Assembly: GCA_028571685.1 (NCBI GenBank)
Contig: CM053141.1
Location: forward strand, 133,948,833-134,012,832
Origin: Heterohyrax brucei
Lineage: Eukaryota > Chordata > Mammalia > Hyracoidea > Procaviidae
DNA: 64,000 nt
Direction: 5' to 3'
Part shown: positions 1 to 10,608 of the stretch, one piece after another
Numbering within the stretch: position 1 is the first letter of the stretch
Layout of the letters: each line of letters starts with the position of its first letter
Translations under genes and position numbers: made by a program
The notes under the pieces: generated by a model
Database searches by the model: none
The model's input: the letters and a program-made list of their open reading frames with translations, nothing else
Told to the model about the DNA's origin: nothing

Positions 1-420
1 TGGAATATGGGTTAAATACTTCCTTACCTTCAATTTATTTTATATCGTATGTATAGTCGTAAAAAATTAGTTCACTCAAATTTGAAGTGAGTTATCATGG
101 ACTTACCATAAAATTTTGGAGATGTGTTCACAGGTGAGAAAAAATTTGAGCTGTAACATGTAATAAAAATCACATGTAAGAATCTGAATCTTCCCTTTTA
201 AAGCAGCACATTTTGAACACACTTTTTTGATAGAAATGAAAACAATAATACTTCCGGTCTGAAACTCCAGAGACAACTGCTTTCAGCTGTAATATCCCTG
301 TTTTCCCTGCTGTATACCTCTGTATTATGTCCTTTGTCAGCCTGGCTCCTCTTCCTGCTGTGTTGTTCTGTAGAGCACTTCCTGTTTCCGGGTACCGTGG
401 CACTTGTTTGTATTCTAGGT
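1..420. other. Intron 1, no repeat or gene recognised
   Basis: AT-rich intronic sequence. The 77-codon minus-strand open frame at 170-403 has no recognisable motif. Confidence 0.6.
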
Positions 421-567
421 CTCCTCCCTCGCTAGACGGTGTGTGAGCTTCGTGAAGACTCAGTTCTTGTCTTTTTTCTTCAGTGCCAAAGTCTCAGAGC
501 CTAGAACATCTCATAGGTTCAACATGGGTTCTTAATGAATGCCTATTAAATAAATGAATGAATGCAA
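421..567 (+). mobile_element. L2 LINE 3' end, old fragment
   Basis: The segment has the usual L2 tail order: gctaga...gtgagctt, then tctcagagcctagaac, then a terminal aataaatgaatgaatgc. It is heavily diverged, as expected for this ancient family. Confidence 0.6.
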
Positions 568-871
568 AAATGGCACTAAGTGCCATTGTCCTTGTGGTGC
601 CACCATAATTACTACTGTGAGTTTGCCAGGAAAGCAAGGCAGGAAAAGGGCATTCCAGGCAGCAGGACAGTATATCACAGAGTCAAACTAAAAGACTTAA
701 ACAAAAATTTCTGCTGGTATGGCATTCTAGAAAAGTGGATTGTTAAATTGATTCCATTTCTTCCTTTACTTTGCTGTGGAAATCCTGATAAACCAACTTA
801 CTTTCTTTCCAAGATGTTCTCCCAGAATTTAGAAGAAAAAAATCTTAATATTATGTATACAGTATGTTTTT

Positions 872-1045
872 TGGAAACCCTGGTGGTATAGCAGTTAAGT
901 GCTTTGTCAGCTGACCAAAAAGTCTGCAGTCCAGTTCCCTCAGGCACTCCTTGAAAACTCTGGAGTAGTTCTGCTCTGACCTCTAAGGTGGCTGTGAGTC
1001 AGAATCAGCTCGATGGCGGTTGGTTGGTTGGTTGGTTTTGGTGTG
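872..1045 (+). mobile_element. Afrotherian-type tRNA-headed SINE
   Basis: The copy starts ggaaaccctggtgg, has a tRNA-like A-box region (tatagcagttaagtgc) and a degraded B-box, then the body (ggcactccttgaaaactc...tagttctgctctg). It ends in the RTE-like tail (gtgagtcagaatcagctcgatggc) and a (tggt)n run. A possible target-site duplication is gtatgttttt (862-871) / gtgtgttttt (1041-1050), 9 of 10 bases identical. Confidence 0.85.
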
Positions 1046-2959
1046 TTTTTACATGACAACGTAATACAAATATCACAAGTAAAATGTATCACAGTCTTTC
1101 CTTAGTTAAGTCAAGTGAATCTTGTGTGTGTGTTGACATGCACGCTTGCCCCTCCCAATGAGTCTAATGCTTATTCAGTGCTTGTGAAAAGTCACTGAGC
1201 AACTTGGTCACAGAACTGTCTGGTCCATAGAAAGGATGCCATTCTGTAAGGCAGCTGCTGTGTAGTGTGTCCTGTTCAGTGGGGGCGCTGTTAAGGAGTA
1301 ACCTGGTAATACAGCCTTACGGAGTCTCCTGCCCTCTTTCTCTGCTGTGGATTCAGTAGCAAACATGCCAATTAAGGTGGACTTTTTTGTGGTGAACCCT
1401 CGAGTAACTAGACCCTGATCATAAATTCATTTATTTCATGCAACTCAGCAGACAGTAGCTACTTTCGTTGCTACCATGTTATCCTAATTTAAATCTGGGA
1501 CCTGCCACTAAAAGTGAGGCTATGTATCCTGTGAACCAAGGTTTCAAGTTGAGGCTGTGCTTCCCAAGTTGATGGTTCGTGTTTTCCTGATTCTATTTCT
1601 AGCAGAGTCTTTGAAGAATTGTCTTTAGTGAATTATGAAGCATTTTTTTTCTAAAAAATAATATACATGTATCTGAGTTTAAAGCACATGACTAAATTTT
1701 TAGAAGAAAATACTTTTGCTGATTGAGCAAAGAAATGGATTTACTTAGGAGAATTTAAAAAATTTTTTTTAAATATGATATTGATTAAATTGGTAAAAAT
1801 TTGCCACTTAATAGAAGGAAGACTCTTCCTAAATTAAGTCTTGACAACAGAAAGCACACAAAAAGACACATTTTTTTATTTGATGACATTATTTATGACT
1901 TTCTAAAGTAGCTGTATCTGCATGTAAGGTAGAAATGATAGAGCCATACAGATTGGTTTTAAATGAAGGTCTGTAACTTTGTATCTCATAGCTAAAAATT
2001 AAGTAGTTGTTGATTTCAGGGCTAAAGTAAGCATGACTTCGCAGTTCTTTAGTATCATAGGACCCCAACTTTAACTTTTATTCAGAAGAAAAATAGAAAC
2101 CAGGAAATCAAACTGCCTTCATCTAGGTGTTTTGGAAACTCTTACCCAGCAACATGGGAGTCAAATGTCTTGGAAGTCTTGGAAAAAACAGAGCATGTCG
2201 CCTAGGTGCCTGCCAAGCCGCCCTACTCCACCTCAACTGAACATTGTACTTTCATGAGCCTTTCACAGTATTTCTCATCCGTTGCTCCCAGTCTTGACCC
2301 ATTGACCTAAGAGTCAAGAAAATGTCATGTTAGTGCCTACTAATTAGTGCACCCACAGAGCCTTTTCATCTGCCCTCTCAACCTTCTGGAGGTAGGACGA
2401 GCTAGCTGTCACTTGTCTCATGCAGGAAAAATGAACCTTTACTTTACTTCCCCTATTTTTCCATCAGCCGAATAAACCTAGCTGACTAGATAGAGATGAA
2501 TATGCAAGAGTAGGAAGAAATTAACCTAAAATGTACTACTGTTTGCATGGTTGTCTTATAGATGACAGGACTGGTGTCACTGAAATACTACCATCACGGG
2601 GCACCCACACACGTGAGATTATTTCTGGAGTGTGTGTGTCACATCTTTATTTTAATACCATCATATCTGTTAGGTGAAGTACTGATTTTAAGTGAGGAAT
2701 GTTCTTTGATTAAAAAATTAGGAGCATTTTAATTTGTTTAGGTGCCCACTACTTGTAGACATGCTGTCCTTTGTTAGTGAGCATTTGGTTCGAGTGCTCA
2801 TTAATCAGGTCTGTGGGGCCAGGGTCTCCAGAGCCTTCTGGGTTTGGGGAGATCAGCTACTGTAATTAAAGGGATGAAATATATCATGGTCACAAACTTA
2901 ACACTCAGACAATTGAAGGTTTTGAACTGGTAGAATTAATCTTTTAAATTTTTCCTTAG
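1046..2959. other. Intron 1, no element recognised
   Basis: AT-rich sequence with T-runs around 1626-1640 and 1764-1772. It ends in the polypyrimidine tract and acceptor of exon 2. I see no repeat family, RNA gene or credible ORF. Confidence 0.6.
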
Positions 2960-3043
2960 GTGTTTAAGATAGAAGTGCTAATGAATGGAAGAAAACATTT
3001 TGTTGAAAAGAGGTACAGTGAATTCCACGCTTTGCACAAAAAG
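2960..3043 (+). CDS. SNX24: SNX24 coding exon 2 (PX domain, N-terminal part)
   Basis: This 84-nt exon begins and ends in phase 0 and encodes 28 residues, from V-F-K-I-E-V to H-A-L-H-K-K. They match residues 21-48 of sorting nexin 24, a small PX-only sorting nexin that binds phosphoinositides on endosomal membranes. The stretch contains the PX signature K-R-Y-S-E-F; in the family its Arg contacts the 3-phosphate of PI3P and its Tyr stacks on the lipid head group. The acceptor is a pyrimidine-rich tract ending in ttag at 2956-2959, and the donor is GTAACT at 3044-3049. No stop or indel is seen. Exon 1, with the start codon and about 20 residues, lies upstream of the window. The identification comes from recalled family sequence and agrees in every following exon. 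Confidence 0.95.
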
Positions 3044-3700
3044 GTAACTTTTTTTTTTCCTTTTTTTTTGTGTGGCAACTGATGACAACATTAAGACTGC
3101 TTTCTGTGTCCTTTGCTATTTCTTTAAACAGTGTACTTTCTTTTTATCATGAAGTCAATTTTGTGTTTTAAATTTATCTCTTAAAGGTACCCTGGTTAAG
3201 TAAGTTTTCTGTAGAGAACTTTCATGTGTTTCACAGTTGAGGCTGCAGGCCCTTGGCCGTGTTTAGCATTGGCTGTTGGTTCAGAAAGACTAAGAATGCC
3301 TAGGTCCTATGGCTTATTTATGAAATATATTTGGTGTTTTTTACCAAAAAAAAGGTGAATGATTGATTTACAGGAAGAAATTTATTAAATTTCTAGAAAA
3401 GACAATATACATGTACAGATGTATTCAAGGAATGTTTGGGAAAAAACATTTAAAAGGAGACCCTTAGCCTCCTTTTGGATTGGAAAGAAGTACTTTACTA
3501 AACTGACACTTCAGTTCTAGGATCATTTTAGTTAACAGTGTTTTATAAAAATAACAAGAATGCAAAAGAAAAGCTGACTATTTCAGGAGAAGTGGTTAAT
3601 GAGAAATAGAAGAATGAATGCATTTTATTTTCCACCATGATTTAAATTTTTAGAGGTTATAAGTTATTATTGGGATCCTGAGATTATCTTAATAACTAGA
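3044..3700. other. Intron 2 start, no element recognised
   Basis: Exon 2 is followed by a T-rich run (3051-3070). The remainder is AT-rich with no recognised repeat. Confidence 0.6.
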
Positions 3701-3890
3701 ATTGTGGTGGTTAGATGCTGTCAAGTTGGTTCTGACTCTCAAGGACCCTGTGAACAACAGAAGGAAGCGCTGTCCAGTCCCGAGGCACCCTCGCCATCAC
3801 TGCTGTGTATGAAGCCGTTGTTGCGGTCCCTGTGTCAGTCCAGCTCACCAAGGGCATTGCTCTGTTTCGCTCACCCTCTGTGGTAAATGG
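3701..3890 (-). mobile_element. RTE (BovB-type) LINE 3' end fragment
   Basis: Read on the minus strand, this is the RTE 3' end: the terminal gagtcagaaccaacttgaca region, then the cctctg...cttccttctgttg segment. A second RTE fragment of the opposite orientation starts about 65 bases downstream. Confidence 0.75.
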
Positions 3891-3954
3891 AAATACCTCA
3901 TGAAATTTCCTACATGTTTCTCAGTGTATGTAGTGGCTTGCAGGATAATAATGA

Positions 3955-4741
3955 TCCTAGTAGCTGGGCTGTATGAAGAACAGAATGCTAGGATTAGAGA
4001 AAGATACATTAACCACTTGTACATAACAGGTGACACAGTCGTGCTTACTCAAAGTGAGGAGGACTTGAAGCACTTACTGATGAGGATCCAGGAGTACAGC
4101 CGTCAGTGTGGGTTACACCTCAATATAAACAAAAATTCTCACAGCTGGACCAACAAGCAACTTCTTGCTATGGGGAGAAAATACTAAAATTGTCAAGGAT
4201 TTCATTTTGCGTGGATCCACAATCAATGCCCATGGAAGCAGCAGTCAAGAAGTTGGTTGATGTATTATGTTGGTTAAATCTGGTACAAAAGACCTCTTTA
4301 AAGTGTTTTAAAAAAGCAAGAATGTCACTTTAAGCCCCTGACTCAAGCCGTAGTATTTTCAGTTGCCTCATGTGAATGCCAAAGCTGGACAATGAATAAG
4401 ACTGAAGAAATGTTGACTCCTTTGATGAAGAATATACTGTGGACTGCCAGCAGATATGAACATAGCTGTTTTGGGAGAAGTACAGCCAGAATGCTCCTTA
4501 GAAGCAAAGATGGCAAGCTTTGTCTCACATACTTTGGACTTGTTATCAGATGGGTACAGTCCCTGGAGAAGTACATCATGCTTGGTAAAATAGAGTCAGT
4601 GTTAAAAAAAGAAGACCCTCAATGAGATGACACACAGTGGCTGCAACAGTGGACTCAAGCATAGCAACGATTGTATTTCCTTCTGTTGTATATGGGGTCA
4701 CTGTGAGTCGGAACCGACTTGATGACACTTGACAACAACTT
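3955..4741 (+). mobile_element. RTE LINE, 3' part of reverse transcriptase and 3' tail
   Basis: This is a decayed RTE ORF2. One frame reads S-E-E-D-L-K-H-L-L-M-R and G-L-H-L-N-I-N-K, the segment just after the RT active site. The catalytic Y-A-D-D box is degraded here (Y-I-T-G-D). Later frames give the W-T-A-S-R-Y and L-T-Y-F-G-L regions, and the end is the 3' tail gtgagtcggaaccgacttga followed by gacaacaac. Frameshifts and stops make it inactive. Confidence 0.85.
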
Positions 4742-5129
4742 CATCAAGTTACCCAGAAAAAACACCGTGTTTCGATCAATAAGATTTTACGGTTTTTTTC
4801 TTTTACATAGGTATGTAATGTCTGATATAATTCAGTTCTTCACTTCTTTTGTGAAGTAAGTGATACTATGGAAAGCTAGTAAGTATGTTGAGTAGATGTC
4901 TTAGTGCTACTGTAACAGAAACACCGCAAGGGTGGCTTTAACAAACACATTTATTTTGTCACAATTTAGAAGGCTAGTGTGAAACTCAGGGTACTGGCTC
5001 TAGGGGAAGGCTTTGTCTCTCTGCCGTCTCTGGAAAGGTCCTTGATTCTTCTGAGCGTCTGCTCCTTTTCGATCTTCATGTCACTTGGCATCTCTCTTCC
5101 CCTAACTCTGCTTTTCTTTTATATATAGT

Positions 5130-5159
5130 TGTGTGTGTGTGTGTGTGTGTTTGTGTGTC

Positions 5160-5195
<36 letters not shown>
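5130..5195. repeat. (TG)n then (TA)n microsatellite
   Basis: A TG run with single interruptions passes into about 13 TA units. It lies inside the outer LTR. Confidence 0.95.
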
Positions 5196-5196
5196 C

Positions 5197-5244
5197 AAAA
5201 GAGATTGTGTGTATGTATACGTACATACACACATAATCTCTTTT
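5197..5244. repeat. Near-perfect inverted repeat (24-bp arms)
   Basis: Arms 5197-5220 and 5221-5244 run from aaaagagattgtgtg to cacacataatctctttt with essentially no loop. It directly follows the TA run and is repeated in part at 5251-5262 (caaaagagattg). Confidence 0.9.
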
Positions 5245-5274
5245 CTATCTCAAAAGAGATTGACGTAAGACACT

Positions 5275-5775
5275 TGTTTTAGTCAGCTACGGCTGCTCTA
5301 ACAGAAATACCACAGAGTGGATGGCTTTAACAAATAAAGATTTATTCTTACACAGTCCGGTAGGTTGTAAGTCCATATTCAGGGTGTCCGCTCCAGGGAA
5401 AGACTTTCCCCTTGAGGGCTCTGGAGGAAAGTCCGGTATTGCATCAGTCATTGTCCAGGGAGTGTCCTAACGCAAGAACCTCTGGTCTGAACGACGGGCT
5501 CTGCTCGCGGTGCTGCTTGCTTGATGGTAGCAAGGTTCTCAAATTGTCCTTGGTTCTTTTTCCTTTTATTCCTTGCAAGCTAAAAGCATTAAGGGTGGGG
5601 CAAGCCATACTCCAGGGAAACTTTCCCCACAGCAGGAATTCACAGCCCCACCCTAATCCTTTAACATACAGGTTAGCAAAACCACACAGTGGAGGACATT
5701 TCCAAGATACTGGGAACCATATCCCAGCCATGTGGCTGCACACATTTTTGGGGGGACACAATTCAAACCACGACA
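5275..5775 (-). mobile_element. MLT1/MaLR-like solo LTR nested in an older LTR
   Basis: A 501-bp element runs tg...ca and is flanked by the direct repeat acact at 5270-5274 and 5776-5780, the 5-bp duplication typical of class III LTRs. It belongs to the same subfamily as the copy at 20481-20984 (shared acagtc.ggtaggtt and attcagggtgtcc blocks). The host LTR reads continuously across it. Confidence 0.85.
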
Positions 5776-6081
5776 ACACTCTACACTAATCCTGCCTCAT
5801 CATCATAACATAACGACAAAATCGATTTGCAAATGGGTTTATAACCTCAGGCATAGATGTTGGTGTTTATAACACATACTTTTGGGGAACACAATTCAAT
5901 TTACAACAATGGATTAAGAAAGGTAGAGTCTGTTCTTCTAATTTGATTAAAGTCCTCTTAAATTTCCTGGAAAGTCTCAGTGCATAAATGATGTGGTAGT
6001 TAGTACTTAGTCTGTATTAAATGTTTTTCAGCAGTTTTTTTTTTTTTTTTTTTCCATTTAAATTTTACATTTTCTCTTCAG

Positions 6082-6126
6082 GAGAATGGAGAATTGAGTA
6101 AATATTTTCTTTTAAAAGAAGAAGTC
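6082..6126 (+). CDS. Candidate alternative SNX24 cassette exon (predicted only)
   Basis: This 45-nt open segment lies in intron 2. It is preceded by a 19-base T run (about 6035-6053) and a second pyrimidine tract ending tctcttcag (6073-6081), and is followed by the strong donor GTAAGT (6127-6132). Exon 2 ends and exon 3 starts in phase 0, so inclusion would add 15 residues (E-N-G-E-L-S-K-Y-F-L-L-K-E-E-V) with no stop or frame change. The insert would fall right after the K-R-Y-S-E-F strand and helix start of the PX domain, so it could weaken lipid binding. I do not know of such an isoform. It could equally be an unused pseudo-exon. Confidence 0.35.
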
Positions 6127-8202
6127 GTAAGTTGTCTGTAGACTTTTCTGCTAGACTCGCAGAGGATAATTGATAATCTAATTCTTCAACTGAAGATTCA
6201 TTAAGTCTAGATTTACTTCCAAATCAAATAGTATAGGTGATATAGATCCTCACCTATCCCATCCCAGGTCTGGCTAAAGCCTGGTAAAAAGAGCACAAAC
6301 CCAGGGTCTCAAAGAAATCACACAGGGGTCTGACTCTCACTTCCTGTTCCTGGAATCCAGGATGTGTTTGGGGGAGGAAATGTATGTTCTGGAGAGGCTT
6401 CTGCTGGGTACCTGATGAAATCAAGTCCCTGCAGTGAGCCCACCCCCCTGCTCAGCCTCTGGTGACCAGGATCTGGACTTGGCAGCCTGTCATGTGAAAG
6501 CCTTCTTCCCAACCTCCCAGGTCAGCACCTGGCACGCCATGACCCTGACACAGCCCAGCTGTTCTCTCCAGGTACTTGGGGACCAGCTCCATGAGAGGCC
6601 ACAGCTGGGTGACTGCCAATTAGGCCCACCCTGAGCCAGTGGCTGCTGGTTCATCTTAAGAGTGGAGGGTTGGGCGTTCATCCTGTTTGCTTCTCTGATA
6701 CAATTTATTTTCGCCTGCAGGAGAGGACTCTGTCTTTAGTGATTATAGGCAGATCTTACACATTTAAGAGTTGAAGAAATTCTTAGCTATTTCAGGATTC
6801 ATTCTTCTTTTATATTCAGCAGTTCTGTTAACAGTTTTAGCTATTTTTATCATTGTATAATCAGGCCTACCAGAGTTATAAAATTCTCAAATCTCTTGAT
6901 CTTGTGTATTATTTGTATCAGCCTCATTAAAATATTTGAGGCATCTTTACAGGGGCATAAAGATAAAAGTAGTTTTGTTGAGCAGTATTTTTGGTTGGGA
7001 TCTCATATTAATCCTATGTACCCTAGATTGTAAGTGGTTATTGTTAGAAGACTCCTTTTCTTGCCTTATTGAAATTGATTTGGGGGCAAAAGGTAAGTAT
7101 ACAAAGCAATTAAATACAAGTAATGATATAGTATAAAAATAAAACATTCATGTGTGGCCTTGTCTATAACTTACGTGTACAGGATTGAAATGGATAAAAA
7201 TTTAATCAAAGTGCACAAGCGTTACTGATTGCTGCTGACACACTTTGGAACAGTATCCTTTGTAACAATTTTGATGGCTCCAATTTACATCTTTGAATTT
7301 TGTGACTTGCTTTGGATGTTATACTTTTACATAAAATACTTTCCCTTTAAATGCAATTAAATATTGCTTCATTTAATTTTCTTGAAACTCTGAACTTTTT
7401 ATTATGGTATATCCAATTTCCTCTGTTACCACCATCCTAGGTTACCTTATGTTTTGCATTATATTTCACACTTAAGTAAAAAAAAAGAAAAAAAAAAGAA
7501 AAGCATTACCAAATGTGCCGTATTGGCGCTGATACTTTGCACCTTTAGAATACTAAATGCATAGCTCCTGTCCATGTGCCACAGATGCCCCAAAATGCCT
7601 CCTGGTTAATTGCTAAGCGAATTCTGTGGCTGAAACTGAAACTGTTAACCCTTTTACCACTCCACCTGGTTGTCTGAAGAAAGTTCTTCCAAGATTTCGT
7701 AAATGTTGGTACCAACATGTGAGAACAAACATTCTCATCATTTTCACTTTTCTTAGGATTTCATTCTGGTTTTTGAAAAAATTTATAAAAGACTTTCCTC
7801 CTACTTGTGTATGCATTATTTTTCTCCCCTTAAGTTATTATTATTTTTTATTACAAAGTTGAACTTTACAGAATTTTTTTTGGTTTTGTGAAACAGAGGA
7901 TTACCTATTGTCACTCATACATGTTTCTATTATCCTAATAGAATTGTGATTTCATTTTTTTCCTTGTTTCATCAGCTTTGCAGACTTTATATGTGTGTGT
8001 GTATATATATGTATAATATCTAGACACATAACATATATATACTTGTTTTCACTGGTATTAAGTTTGTTTAGGAGTTAAATTTTTGTCTTTTCGAATTATC
8101 TATTTATATGCTTTCCCATTTATCTTCTAGGCTTTCAGTTGTTTTTGCACATCAGACCGCATAGGCCTATTTGACTAATAAAAGGTTACCTGCTTAAAAA
8201 AA
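6127..8202. other. Intron 2, unassigned sequence with a GC-richer block
   Basis: 6250-6720 is clearly richer in G and C than its flanks (runs such as cccacccccctgctcagcc) but matches no family I recognise. The rest is AT-rich, with an A-rich run at 7478-7501 and a TG/TA tract at 7988-8040. Confidence 0.6.
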
Positions 8203-8239
8203 TACCAAACCTGTTGCTGTTGAGTCGATTCTGACTCAT
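8203..8239 (-). mobile_element. SINE 3' tail fragment
   Basis: Only the RTE-like tail of the SINE is present (ttgctgttgagtcgattctg on the + strand). It abuts the RTE LINE that follows. Confidence 0.65.
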
Positions 8240-9652
8240 GTTGTTGTTTTTACGTGCTGTCGAGTTGGTTCCAACTCATAGCGACCCTGTGTACGACAGA
8301 AGGAAACACTGCCTGGTCTTACGCCGTGTCCACAGTCGTTTTATGCGTCACCCCGTTGTTGTACCCATTTTGTCACTCACTGAAGGTCTTCCTCTTTTTC
8401 GCTGAACCTCTACTTGACCAAACATGATGTCCTTCCCCAGGCACTGATCCTTGCTGACTCCATGTCTAAAGTATGTGAGGCACAGTCTTGCCATCTTTGC
8501 TTCCAAGGACCACTCTAGTTGTACTTCATCTAGAACATATCTGTTTGTTCTTTTGGCATTCTGTGATACATGCAATCTTCTTCTCCAACACCACAATTCA
8601 AAGGCGTCAGTGCTTCTGTCTCCCTTATTTGTTGTCCAGCTTTCACATGCATACAATGTGATTGAAGGTACCATGGCTTGGGTCAGATGCACCTTAGTCT
8701 TCAAGGTGGCATCTTTACTTTTTTATACCTTAAAGAGGTCCTTTGCAGCAGTCTTTCCCAGTGCAATGTGTTTTGTGAGTTCTAGACTGCTGCTTCCACA
8801 GGCATTGATTGTCTATAAAATGTGAAATGCTTGACAGCCTCAATCATGTCTCCATTTATGATGATATTGCTTACTGGTCCAGTTGTGAAGATTTCTGTTT
8901 TCTTGATATTGAGGTGCAATCCATACTGTAGGCTGTGGTCTTTGATCTTCGTCAGTGTTTCAGATCCTCTTTACTTTCAGCAAGCAAGATTGTTTCATCG
9001 GCATAACGTAGGTTGTTAATGAGTTTTACTGCAATCCTGATGCCTCGTTCTTCTTCACATAGTCCAGCTTCTCAGATTGTTTGCTCAGTGTACAAACTGA
9101 AAAGATATGATGAATGGAAACAACCCTGATACACACCTTTCCTGACCATAAACTGTTTAGTGTCTCCTTGTTCTGGTGGCATGACTGTCTTTTGATCTAT
9201 ATACAGATTCCTCATGAGCAAAGTGAGGTGTTGTGGAGTTTCCCTTCTCCACGATGTTATCTGTAATTTGTTATGGTCCATACAGTCGAATGCTTTTGCA
9301 TAGTCAGTGTAACACAGGTAAACATCTTTGTACTGTCCTCTTCTTTCACCAAGATCCATCTGACATCAGCAATGATATCCCTGGTTCCGCTTGCTCTTCT
9401 GAATCCAGCTTGAATTTCTGGTGGTTCCCTATCAATGCACTGTTGCAGTCACTTTTGATTGATCACTAGCAAGGTTTTACTTGCATGTGATATTAATGAT
9501 ATTGGTCAGTAATTTCCATATTCAGTTGGATCACCTTTCTTGGGAATAGGCATAAAAACGGATATCTTCTAGTCCATTGGCCCAGTAGCTGTCCTCCAAG
9601 TTCCTTGGCATGGATGAGTGAGCATTTCCTGTGCTGATCCATTCGTTGAAAT
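8240..9652 (-). mobile_element. RTE LINE with much of the reverse transcriptase domain
   Basis: This is the longest RTE copy here (about 1.4 kb). On the minus strand it holds, in order, an RT motif-A-like D-Y-A-K-A-F-D (near 9300), motif B K-G-V-Y-Q-G-C (near 9140), a motif C reading Y-A-D-E (near 9000) and a C-terminal segment C-E-S-W-T-T-N-K with W-C-W-R-R (8348-8704). The 3' end is gctatgagttggaaccaact. Several frameshifts separate the blocks, so it is a dead copy lacking the endonuclease part. Confidence 0.88.
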
Positions 9653-9654
9653 GT

Positions 9655-9798
9655 CTTAATTGATCTGACTCATAGAGACCCTGTATCACAGAGTAGAACT
9701 GCCCCATGTGGTTTCCAAGGAGTGACGGGTAGATTTGAACTACCAGCCTTTTGGTTAACAGCCATAGCTCTTGACCACTACACTACCAAGGTTTCCAA
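9655..9798 (-). mobile_element. Afrotherian-type tRNA-headed SINE
   Basis: On the + strand it reads tgactcatagagaccctg, agagtagaactgccccatg, gaactaccagccttttggtt and ends ccaaggtttcc. It abuts the 5'-truncated end of the RTE copy. Confidence 0.85.
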
Positions 9799-10608
9799 AG
9801 TGGTACCCATTTGTGGAAAATATTTTTCAGTGAGATGTTAGCATTTTTATTTGGCGAATGATTTTTATTTCAATTTATGAAAATTTTATATAATCCGTGA
9901 GTTTTTACCTTTTTTAGATTTTATAGAAGATTAATCGTTTCTTCTAAAGCCATACTCATTGACTCCCTTTACTTTTAGTTTTTCCGTATTGATATTTTTC
10001 CAAGTATGAACTTTGAACCACCTGAGTGAGAATAGAGTTTTTATTAAGGTACTGATTCCTAGAAGCAATCTCATATCTACAAAATCAGAATCTTTGTGAT
10101 GGAGGCCAGTAATCTTCATTTTAAACCAGCATCTCAGAGAATCTTAATGCCTGTTGAACTTTGGAAATTCCAGTCATGTAGTAGTATTTTTAAAGGTATC
10201 ATTTAGACGTGCCTCTCTCTACCCCTACCCTACCTTCTGCACAGAAATCACAAGGTTTAATCCATGCATCCCAAGATTTTAAACCTTGGAGATCTTTTCC
10301 CTTTTCCCTTACTTTCCGTATGCGGAATGTTACCAAGTTGTGTTATTGAGTCGTTCAGATTTTTATGACATACACTGTTTATTTTTTCATTTTCTACTCC
10401 TACCATCCTAATCCAGATGAATACTACTTTATGTTAACATTGCTATAATGATTTCTGATTTTTGTCTCCTTATTCCTTGTCTGTTATAGACATGTTTTTC
10501 TAAAACACCTTCTCTGCTTTATTTTCTTGTTAAAATAATACTAAAATGAGTTCATATTTTCTATCATATTGTGGACATTTGTCTTTCAAGGTCAATATTC
10601 TTAAGCTT
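9799..10608. other. Intron 2 with a possible hAT relic
   Basis: 10047-10157 (tactgattcctag, aaaatcagaatctt, taatcttcattttaaacc, aatcttaatgcc) resembles the middle of an old MER20/MER5-type hAT element. The rest is AT-rich and unassigned. Confidence 0.35.

Larger units (their letters stand above)
4897..5908 (-). mobile_element. MLT1/MaLR-like LTR, split by a later LTR insertion
   Basis: The LTR occupies 4897-5269 and resumes at 5781-5908. Read on the minus strand it starts like MLT1 (ttgaattgtgttcccc) and ends near gccaccctt...actaagaca, with the AATAAA signal represented as tttatt at about 4950. Internally it has picked up a TG/TA microsatellite and a hairpin. The interruption is a second LTR at 5275-5775 flanked by a 5-bp target duplication. 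It is a solo LTR with no internal coding sequence. Confidence 0.75.

Noticed and set aside
5412..5789. Overlapping 125- and 111-codon frames on opposite strands
   Set aside because: Both lie in the nested solo LTR, which has no coding role.
8451..8825. 124-codon plus-strand open frame
   Set aside because: It is the antisense shadow of the RTE reverse transcriptase relic on the minus strand.
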